In this document: one piece after another, positions 55,747 through 64,000 of the stretch
How positions within the stretch are numbered: position 1 is the stretch's first letter
How the letters are laid out: each line of letters opens with the position of its first letter
NCBI GenBank assembly: GCA_000149265.1
Contig: CH003296.1
Coordinates: 195,619-259,618 of the forward strand
Reading direction: 5' to 3'
DNA from: Ciona savignyi
Lineage: Eukaryota > Chordata > Ascidiacea > Phlebobranchia > Cionidae
DNA length: 64,000 nucleotides
Position numbers and translations under genes: made by a program
The notes under the pieces: generated by a model
Told to the model about the DNA's origin: nothing
What the model saw: only the letters and a program-made list of their open reading frames with translations
Database searches by the model: none

Positions 55747-58700
55747 ATGAAGTTTTTCACACTTCTGCAATTGTGTGTTAGTGTTATACTAATGTGCGCG
55801 GTTGTTAATGTGGCAAGTCGATACCCAAAGGGCCATTTGGAGCCACTGGGACAGCACCAACCTGCCATTGGATCGGTGGCGACTATAGACGTGGGTAAAC
55901 TGGGCTCGCTTGAATTTTACCGCCAGTATGTGAAAACAAACACTCCAGTTCTTATAAAAGGTGCGTTAGAAGGCACCACACCTGTGATAAAATGGACAGA
56001 CCAATATTTGGCCTCAAAGTTTGGCTTCGAAAAGATCAATGTGGATAACAGCAAGCATGAAGACCGACTTAAGCAGTCAACCGAAATGCAGCTAAGAAAG
56101 TTTCTGTCATTGTATTCTACAAGCAAAACGAAATATCTCATTAGCACTTTGACAAAGAATATGCAAAAAGAATTCCAACTTCCACCACCTTTAATTTGCG
56201 AAGGTTTTACAAGTAGGTTACAGGTAAAAACAATTCCCTTTGTGCATTTCATTATCTGGTTGCCTACAATGGCCAAAATACAAAACAGCCTGCTCAAATT
56301 ACAATATAAATATTCTATATATTTATTAATTTTAGGACTGTATATAGAATAGGATAATTATGTTTATCCCCGTAAATGGGAAAACCAAGGGGGTTAACAC
56401 ATGGGCAATCATCAGATCACCTCGCGCCCACCATCGGGTTACCAGAGCTATTACAGTATGTTGTGTATGATTCACATGTTCCTTCAATTTAGTAGAACCC
56501 ATTAATCCGCTATGTTTAGGCAATGTCCGTTAAGTGCCTTTCTCAAGGACACAACCGACTAGCCACTGACTAGTTTCGAACCTGTAACCCTTCGGCTGAA
56601 AGGGACGCACTAAACCACCAGACTAATCTGTTTCCACATTAAATATTTTAGGATTACGTGATGTGGTTTTCTGGTGGAAGAACTCGTTCCAAACTCCACT
56701 ACGACAATGTTGAGAACATGTATTGTCAGCTAGGAGGAACCAAGGAATGGTTCATTGTTGACCCCATGGATGCCAAGAAGCATATTGTGCTTGATCATAA
56801 AGAAGGTACAGTAGAACCCCGCTTACCTGACCACCTATGGGACCGTGATCAAGCGGTCGCGTTAGCGGGGTGGTCGTGTTAGTGAATTTTGATTTGCAGC
56901 AAGTTGTCGTCATATGCAGCTTAAACGTCTGCATTTTTTACTAATTTTTGACCAAATGCCATTATTTTTATCAGATACTGCAACTGCAGAATGAATTTAA
57001 TACTAAAGTTTATCTTGCAGGATTTAGTTCTGTTTGCCACATTTTTTTGTGTGTGCGCTCATTTATTCTTATTGTTTTGATCATAAAAGAAATTTAACCT
57101 TGTTATTTTGGTGACAAAGGCAAATTATTTAGAACATGTGGTCACTTAAGCGGAGTTAAATTTAAAGTTTTGGACCAAATTTTGCCAGTCCTGGTCTGGA
57201 AGGGGAGGGGGTGCTCGCGTTATTGAAACAGAATGCAATGCATTACCATAGTAAATTATTCGGGACCGCACTAAAGTGGTCCTGATAGTGAGGTGGTCGT
57301 GTTATCGAGGTGGTCTACAAGCGGGGTTCCACTGTATTTAGTATTCACACTATTGTCAAATTATTTTAAAGTGAAAGTCATGCAAATTTCAATTAAACTA
57401 CTTGCAAGTACATGATTGGTTACCTGGTACCTGGTAGGAAAACTTTGACCAGCATTTGGCAATGCAAAAGGGAAGGAAAGCGGAAAGGAGGGACTATGGC
57501 AATTAATTTTAACCCTTTCCAAAACACCAATCTCAACCCCAGAACTAACCCTAACTCCAACCCCATGTTTAAAACTGACTCTAATGTCATAATCTTCATT
57601 TTAGTGAGCAGTTTTCTTCCCTTTAGTTTCCCCCTTAGCATTTAAATAAAGTCTGTCAATTGTTTACATTTATGTTTCAGCTTTGTTTTAGGACAAAATT
57701 GCTGTAAATTGTCAACCTGGGCATTAAACGAATAGCTATAGGACAGTAGTGGTCAGTGTATTAAAATTAGGTAGATTTGTTTAAATGTTAATTCAATTTT
57801 ATTCTTTTTTCATGCGGACACAAGTCCAGGTATTTTGACTAGAGTCTTTTTAAAATGTGACTCAAGTCTAAATTTGACAATTACTCTAATTCTAAATTTG
57901 ACAATTACTTTAAGTCTAAATTTGACAAATATTTTATTACTACACCTATCATATCGTTTCTATATGTCTACCAGGTGCGTTTACGGGGGTGGATGTAACA
58001 TCGGTAGATATGGAGAAATATCCAGGGATGAAAGACCTGCCCTGGCGGTCGGCTGTTCTAACAAGAGGAGACTGTCTGTACATGCCTTTAAAGTAAGATT
58101 GATGGTTGTAAGAAACATCCTGTTTTGCGCATTGCATGAGTAGGATAGGATATTCATGTTTATTCCCGTGAATGGGAAAACCAAGGGGGTTAACACACGG
58201 GCAATCGTCAGATCACCTCGCGCCCACCGTCGGGTTACCGGAGCTATTGAAGTGTGTTGTGTATAGGGATGCACAAACTAGAATATCGAATCTTCCTTAG
58301 GATTCGAATCCAAATATTACGTTTATTTCGAATATTTGGATTCGAAATAATATACATTGCACATTAAGAAACTATAATTGCATGGAGTTCCTTTTTATTT
58401 CCATTGTACATATTGTAGCAGCGTTGATTACAATGAATATTATAAGCAAAGGCGCCGACTTCAGCCGTTTAAATAATTATCACATTAAATCGTCTAACCG
58501 CAGTGCCGCTTTTCCAGCGGTGTTTATTGCTTTGATCGGCGGTTTGACCTAGGGTTACGTTGACCTAGATTCAATACAAGACCACTGACGCACTCTCGTT
58601 TTTCCCCATGTATTAGCTAGAAAAAACAGTATGCTAACATCGGTTAACGGTTAACGGTTTTTTTCTTTGATCAGTTAACCGTTATAAGAATCTGGGTTCT

Positions 58701-61700
58701 TGCACAGCCCTCGCAAACACACAAATATTTGGTATATTCTTTCCGTATTGTTGACGCTGAGCTGCGTATTAACGACCATGCAATATTCCAGCGGGGGAAG
58801 TAGTTAGATTAAACACTTAAACTCCTGGCTTAATCTTTTAGCTTTGTGAATCGTTAGTATCATAGTTCTATCCCAGTTAGTTCGAGGCATAGGGCCGATT
58901 GTGACGTCATAAAATTTCGCGCAACGGTAACATTTTACTGAAGTCGCCGCCTATGATTATAAGTATGTAATCACACTGGCCATAGAGGTAGTCAGCGGAA
59001 GCAGGAATTTTTGACGATCTTGCCACTTTAACTCGAGTTTGCTTTTTGATATAGAATAGGATTCGATATTCTGGATTCGAAATAACTATTCTAGAATACC
59101 AAGATATTCTAGTTTGTGCATCCCTAGTTGTGTATGATAGACACATTCCTTCAATTTAGTAGAACCCATTGATACATGGGTTTAGGCAATATCTGTAAAT
59201 TGTCTTGCCCAAGGACACAACCAACCAGCTAGCGACCAGTTTCGCACTTGCAACCTTTCGATTGAAAGGCATCACACTTAACCGCCAGACTAACCGGGCA
59301 GAATAGTATTTTCAAATGACCAACATATTTGTTGTTATGCTGCACAGCATGGGGACAAAATATGTAAAGACTTGTAGGGGAGGGGGGGGATTCAAATAGT
59401 GCAATGCAATTTTACATGTAGATAAAGTGTTTTTATTTATATTTGCTGGAAAAGTTTTGCTTACTAGTTTTCAGTTTTGGTAAAGATATCTATTTCACAA
59501 CCTGTAAAAATAAGGTAATTAATTAATCTCCAAACCTTTATAAAGTTGTTAAAATAAAAATACTTAAAAGATAAATAATATATCCGTATCTTTGATATAC
59601 TAAAAAAGATACACAATATATCTGTATCTTTTATACACTAAAAAAGATACACAATATATCCGTATCTTTGATATACTAAAAAAGATACATAATATATCTG
59701 TATCTTTGATATACTAAAAAAGATACATAATATATCCGTATCTTTGATATACTAAAAAAGATACATAATATATCCGTATCTTTGATATACTAAAAAAGAT
59801 ACATAATATATCTGTATCTTTGATATACTAAAAAAGATACATAATTAGGGCTGCGAAAAATTAACGGTTAACCACGGTTAACCGTTTTTATGGTTAACCG
59901 TCACGTCAAATTTTAACCGTTTAACCGTTTTTTAACGTTACTTTACCGCCCACATTTAATTGGGCGTAATTGCGTTTTAATAATCTTCACATATACATAA
60001 CTCCATTCACACGTTGATTGTTTCATTATTACGTAATATAAGCAACCATTCACACGTCGATTGTTTGATTGTCAACGTAATATACGCACCGTTCACACGT
60101 CGATTGTTTGACTGTCAACGTAATATAAGCAACCATTAAGAAGCTGATTGTTTGATTTTTAACTTAATATTACGCATTACAATCAAAGTTATACTATGTG
60201 TCTTAAGGTGACGTTTAAAAACTATAAAGTAACACATAAATAAGACCCGATAATGCCGGTAATCACGCGCGTTATTTCTTTGCTGCCCTTTACGGCTGAC
60301 TGAACTTTTTTTGCCAAAAACGGTGCCGATTTGATGGTAGTTTAAAGAAAATCGGTTAACGGTTAACCGATTATTTTTACATCAGTTAACCGTTTTTTAA
60401 ATTAACCGTTAATTCGCAGCCCTATACATAATATATCTGTATCTTTGATATACTAAAAAAGATACATAATATATCTGTATCTTTGATATACTAAAAAAGA
60501 TACATAATATATCTGTATCTTTGATATACTAAAAAAGATACATAATATATCATAATAAACGACACACACTAAAGTTGTACATTACAGTTGGTGGCACCAG
60601 GTGACGAGCCCACCTTCTAGAAATTTGGCGATAAATATTTGGTGGGCCCCAATCTTAAAGGAGGCAGATGATTTCTTGTGCTCAAATCACAGCAAAACTG
60701 CGATGTTATCTGACTTTGAATTTAATTATGGAGAGTGGATTAGGTGAGTTGCGAGGGGGATATCTGGAAAGCAGGAGAAACGGCTGTAAATTGAACCTGA
60801 ATAGATATTTATGTTTATCCCTGTGAATGGGAAAACCAGGGGGGTTAACACACGGGCAATCGTCAGATCACCACGCGCCCACCGTCGGGTTACCGGAGCT
60901 ATTGCAGTGTGTTGTGTATGATTCGCACGTTTCTTCAATTTGGTAGAACCCATTAATCCGATGGGTTCAGGCAATGTGCGTTAAGTGCCTTGCCCAAGGA
61001 CACAGGCGCCAAGTTTCGTATCTGCAACCCTTCGGCTGAAAGGTGCCCCACTTAACCACCAGACTAACCGGTCGGACAGAACCTAAAAACCATCTTTTGT
61101 ATCTCTGAACAACTGCCAACTAAGCTTGTACAATTGGTGAATGTAAGACAAATTCATCAAAAATAACTCTGTTAAATATTTATGGTTTTTACGTTTGCCT
61201 TATTTTCAGATACAATCTCGGCTCCTTTTTAAATGAGCAAAATAATTCGGTCAACTTTACCACAATGCACAAAAATATTGTGCATGAGCATACTGGCGAA
61301 CATGTCATCTCGGAAACAAATTTCAACTTGTTGGACGTAAACCGGGATGGTTTGGTGGATATTTCTGAGTTGATTGCACTTCCAGCACAAACTGTGCATA
61401 TGGCAACCAACTATGCTGAAATTGGTAAATAACTTTAAATAATTATTACAAAATTATACATGGCTTTTTTTTTAATTTATAGTACTTGCATTTTGTCAAC
61501 AAGGTAAAAGTATCACAGTGTTTATTCTTGTGTATAAGTTACACTTACATAGGAAGTTATCAAACTTATTTTAGTGCGTTGCATATGCCAAACTTTACTG
61601 TATTGTTTTTTTTTAAAGCATATTAGATTTCACAGGGATGAAGATTTGCAATGTATTTTCCTTATTAGCTGCCTGAAAATTGATTTTATACCATGGTGCA

Positions 61701-61917
61701 TATGCATGTAAATATTTATCCAATTTTAAACACACAATGCTACCATCTAATCTGAATGGCGAACTTCCAAATATATGACTGAACTAAGGATTTTGCTAAC
61801 ATAGGTGCTTTAAATACAAATGGAGCTTCAAGAACTGGAGACCCAGGTTCTGAAGATGATGGCCAAGATGAAGATTCAAGTGAATTTGATGTGATCCACT
61901 CTGACCATGAACTTTAG
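55747..61917 (+). CDS. Secretory-pathway JmjC/cupin-8 hydroxylase with EF-hand, 6 exons
   Basis: Exons: 55747-56223, 56652-56805, 57975-58092, 60588-60743, 61210-61424, 61805-61917 (1233 nt, 410 aa plus stop, all phases compatible). Residues 1 to about 24 are a signal peptide. The JmjC fold follows: TPVLIKGALEGTTPVIKWTD, FSGGRTRSKLHYDNVENMYC, GGTKEWFIVD, RGDCLYMP, WWHQVTSPPSRNLAINIWWA. The predicted Fe(II) ligands are His175, Asp177 and His253, all present. One canonical EF-hand loop (DVNRDGLVDISE) spans 344-355. The tail is acidic and ends DHEL, a degenerate KDEL-like signal, so ER residence is inferred. It is probably a 2-oxoglutarate-dependent hydroxylase; the substrate is unknown. Poly(A) signal at 62278-62283. 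Confidence 0.87.
56349..56632 (-). mobile_element. SINE-A, near full length, JmjC intron 1
   Basis: Complete, antisense to the gene; ends 19 nt before exon 2. Confidence 0.9.
56809..57334. mobile_element. Tigger/pogo-like MITE, 526 bp, abutting JmjC exon 2
   Basis: Termini CAGTAGAACCCCGCTTA and its near reverse complement GCGGGGTTCCACTG are flanked by TA on both sides (56807-56808, 57335-57336). Inner GGTGGTCGTGTTA motifs are also inverted. The exon 2 donor GTACAG (56806-56811) is composed of flank, TA duplication and element. Confidence 0.88.
57463..57636 (+). mobile_element. Palindromic MITE copy in the JmjC gene
   Basis: Core TCTCAACCCCAGAACTAACC is intact, ends diverged; intron 2 of the JmjC gene. 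Confidence 0.75.
57875..57935 (+). repeat. Short tandem repeat (CTAAATTTGACAATTACT)
   Basis: Three imperfect copies of about 24 bp sit 40 nt upstream of the JmjC exon 3 acceptor. Confidence 0.75.
58140..59303 (-). mobile_element. SINE-A split by a hAT-type element
   Basis: Parts 58140-58263 and 59127-59303 form one SINE-A interrupted by the 863-bp element. Confidence 0.9.
58264..59126. mobile_element. hAT-type non-autonomous element, 863 bp, inserted in a SINE-A
   Basis: Perfect 24-bp terminal inverted repeats start TAGGGATGCACAAACTAGAA. The 8-bp target duplication GTTGTGTA occurs at 58256-58263 and 59127-59134, splitting SINE-A sequence that otherwise reads continuously. No transposase ORF. 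Confidence 0.95.
59580..60555 (+). repeat. 37-bp hairpin-rich minisatellite split by a MITE
   Basis: Units contain GATACATAATATATCTGTATC, in which GATAC and GTATC can pair, then TTTGATATACTAAAAAA. About seven units lie left and three right of the MITE at 59846-60424. All sit in the third intron of the JmjC gene. Confidence 0.9.
59846..60424. mobile_element. hAT-type MITE, 579 bp, inserted in a minisatellite
   Basis: Termini are TAGGGCTGCGAA and its exact reverse complement, with longer imperfect inverted repeats rich in GGTTAACCG. It is flanked by a perfect 8-bp duplication TACATAAT (59838-59845 and 60425-60432). No transposase ORF. Confidence 0.92.
60808..61079 (-). mobile_element. SINE-A, near full length
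   Basis: Small deletion in the central domain; JmjC intron 4. Confidence 0.9.
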
Positions 61918-62012
61918 TTCAACTAGAACCAATCAGTCTTGATTTTTCCCTCTTTACTGCTTTTATTGTGTTAAAGTTATACAAAACAGAGTTAAAAACA
62001 TCTCACTGCTAA

Positions 62013-62178
62013 ATTGGGTTCTACCAAATTGAAGGAACGTATAAATCATACACAACACACTGCAATAGCTCCGGTAACCCGACGATGGGCACGAGGTGAT
62101 CTGGCGATTGCTCGTGTGTTAACCCCCTTGGTTTTCCCATTCGCGAAGATATACATGAATATTCTATCCTATCCCCAA
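62013..62178 (+). mobile_element. SINE-A, 3' part, in the JmjC 3' UTR
   Basis: Starts at GGGTTCTACC; lies between the JmjC stop and the AATAAA, so it is probably transcribed. Confidence 0.86.
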
Positions 62179-62277
62179 AACAGCGTTAAACTACATCTCA
62201 CATGCAATGGTGAACAAAACAGTGTTTGCTTGGATCTCTATGCAGAGTAATTTATCAATTATTTAAACTTTATTAAG

Positions 62278-62283
62278 AATAAA
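62278..62283 (+). promoter_or_regulatory. Poly(A) signal of the JmjC gene
   Basis: AATAAA 361 nt after the stop codon, past a SINE-A; next gene start is at 62760. Confidence 0.55.
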
Positions 62284-62759
62284 TTTGCCCTGTTTTAGCA
62301 TCAAGTTTTTTGATAAGGTTCTTTTTCAGTTTAACTAAATAATTGAAAATATCAATCTGCAAAACACTAAACCTAAGTAATAAAATTATTTATTTGTACC
62401 ACAAAGCTATTTTTCAAATTTTAAATTTTTAGTAATGGACTTAGTACATAAACCTTTTAGGGAAATTAACTCCAAAAAACCTGTCAGTATAAACTTTTTT
62501 TAAATTATAAATTTTCCTACATTAATTTTTGTGTAAAGTTTGTTTTGCACATTGGAGTTTTTTTGTGCCAAGATTGTGTTTGCCAGCTGAGATTACTTTT
62601 ACTGTGTTTTTAATATTATGGAATGCAATTTTAAGATTATAAAATGAACTACTGTATTTGCAATATATTTTTATTTTTCTTGCAAAATTTATTCCAGTGC
62701 CATATGTATTTGTGCAGATGTAAAAAAATTATTTCTGTTTCCAGATACCATTGTTAGAC

Positions 62760-63675
62760 ATGTATAGAATAACAAGGTTAAGTTGTAGGCTTTTTCGGAA
62801 TACAAGCGCAAGACAACTAAAGCCATTCAAAGCCTCATGTGTCGTCTGCCAGTCGAGTTCTCAGAAAAATTTCCATTCTTTTTCATCCCATCGTCTCGAT
62901 GAGCTTTCAAAACGACCAAGAAAACATTTCCATACAAGTGGATTCCAATGCGAAATCGTGCAATTCAAACTTGCTGACATCGGTGAGGGAATCAAGGAGG
63001 CAGAAATGATCGAATGGTTCGTAAATGAAGGGGATCATATCACTCAATTTCAAGATCTATGTGAAGTAAGCTGTTTTTTAAACTGCAAACTAATGCTTGT
63101 TGTGAATAAGCCGACAGATTAGATTAGTTATTAAGTACGTCGCCTTTCAGCCGAAGGGTTGCAGGTTTGAAACTGGTCGCTAGCTAATCGGTTCTTTGGT
63201 TAAGACACTAAATAGAGATCTTCTGGAGATAAACACAACTATCCTTTCCTATCTTTTTTATTGTGACTTGTATTTAACTGTAGGCAGCTGAGTTAATAAA
63301 ATGCATCATGTTGTTAATATTATATTTTTTAATAAATTTATATTATTAATAAAAAATATATATATATTATAAAATTTATGTTATTTGAATTTTGTATAAT
63401 TAAGAATAATATACATATATATATATAGTACTATTTATTTAAAAAAATGTTTTTATTTACAACCATGTTTGCAAATTGCTGGTAAAAAACAATTTTTTCT
63501 CTTTTTAATCAGGTCCAAAGTGATAAATCCACGGTGAAAATAACGAGTCGTTACGATGGCGTGATAAAGAAACGTTATTATGAGCTCGGAGAATTTGCCC
63601 AGGTTGGTCAAACACTCGTCGACATGGAAATTGAGGGGGAAGAATCGAATGAGGCAGATGAGGAAATATCAACAG
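62760..63675 (+). CDS. DBT: DBT, E2 subunit of branched-chain ketoacid dehydrogenase (first two exons, runs off the edge)
   Basis: Exon 1 is 62760-63065 and exon 2 is 63513-63675 (phases 0 and 1). A basic mitochondrial presequence precedes the lipoyl domain: VQFKLADIGEGIKEAEMIEW, FVNEGDHITQFQDLCE, then VQSDKSTVKITSRYDGVIKK and GQTLVDMEIEG. Lys107 in SDKST is the lipoylation site. The enzyme transfers acyl groups to CoA in Leu/Ile/Val breakdown in the mitochondrial matrix. The peripheral-subunit-binding and catalytic domains lie beyond the window. Confidence 0.94.
63108..63256 (+). mobile_element. SINE-A with large internal deletion
   Basis: Head joined to the tail; first DBT intron, 40 nt after the exon 1 donor. 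Confidence 0.82.
63317..63430 (+). repeat. AT-rich simple sequence
   Basis: (TA)n and A/T runs in the first DBT intron; nothing else visible. Confidence 0.8.
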
Positions 63676-63727
63676 GTTGGGTGTTGGGTGTTTGGTTTGT
63701 TCTATGCATATTTAAATTGTATATATA

Positions 63728-63882
63728 TAGGATATTTATATTTATCCCCGTGAATGGGAAAACCAAGGGGGTTAACACACAGGAAATCGTCAGATCACCT
63801 CGCGCCCACCGTCGGGTTATTGGAGCTATTGCAGTGTGTTGTATATGATTCACTTGTTCCTTTAATTTAGCCGAACCCATTA
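63728..63882 (-). mobile_element. SINE-A, 3' part
   Basis: Tail and body, antisense to DBT. Confidence 0.87.
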
Positions 63883-63894
63883 ATTCGCTTTGTC

Positions 63895-64000
63895 TAACAG
63901 ATTAGTACAGTGTTTAGTGAATCATATTTTAGCCGCAGAGTTCCAGATTAGAAACTGGTAGCTTGTCGGCTGTGTTCTTGGGAAGGGCATTTAACAAACA
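63895..64000 (+). mobile_element. SINE-A, diverged 5' part at the window edge
   Basis: Head and central domain (GTTCTTGGGAAGGGCATTTAAC); continues past the window. Confidence 0.7.

Noticed and set aside
63534..63848. 104-codon ORF continuing DBT exon 2 into a SINE-A
   Set aside because: The donor after 63675 ends the exon; what follows is intron and repeat.

Overview
The window is eukaryotic, AT-rich and intron-dense. Its genes encode chordate- or metazoan-type proteins split into small exons with GT..AG introns, and they are buried in tRNA-derived SINEs, MITEs and minisatellites. The gene set (a delta-type glutamate receptor, RBPJ/Su(H), LSM5, UQCC1, UQCC3, DBT), the small introns and the closely packed genes fit an invertebrate chordate, most likely a tunicate such as Ciona. 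The species is an inference and cannot be proved from the sequence alone. There is one assembly gap of 100 N at 27360-27459.

Layout. (1) 1408-18434, minus: a complete 20-exon delta-type ionotropic glutamate receptor. Every splice phase joins into one frame of about 1064 codons, from signal peptide to a C-terminal PDZ ligand. (2) 18435-22135: intergenic between divergent genes, holding SINEs and a solo LTR. (3) 22136-33521, plus: the complete 14-exon Notch effector RBPJ/Suppressor of Hairless (about 851 aa). It carries a large minisatellite at one 5' splice site and a SINE tail that forms one 3' splice site. (4) 34032-41468, minus: a secreted Cys-rich protein with a caspase/legumain-like domain that has lost both catalytic residues. 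It converges on RBPJ. (5) 42118-42372, plus: a possible small intronless gene. (6) 43600-46444, minus: a CD225/dispanin-type membrane protein. (7) 46750-49800: mostly repeats, with two weak coding candidates. (8) 49825-51137, minus: LSM5, two exons. (9) 54038-54913, 55173-55439 and 55747-61917, plus: UQCC1 and UQCC3, two complex III assembly factors lying head to tail, followed by a secretory-pathway JmjC/EF-hand hydroxylase. (10) 62760 to the right edge, plus: the first two exons of DBT, the E2 subunit of branched-chain ketoacid dehydrogenase.

Repeats. About 40 copies of a roughly 290-bp tRNA-derived SINE (called SINE-A here) and about 20 copies of a roughly 105-bp tRNA-like SINE (SINE-B) dominate the non-coding DNA. 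Several MITE families and a solo LTR can be delimited by terminal inverted repeats and target-site duplications. The most striking theme is that mobile elements and tandem repeats sit exactly on exon edges: SINE tails act as polypyrimidine tracts, MITEs sit at 5' splice sites, and one exon-intron junction has been amplified about 37-fold.

Limits. Exon boundaries were deduced by eye from GT/AG sites, frame continuity and remembered family conservation. No alignment or expression data were available.
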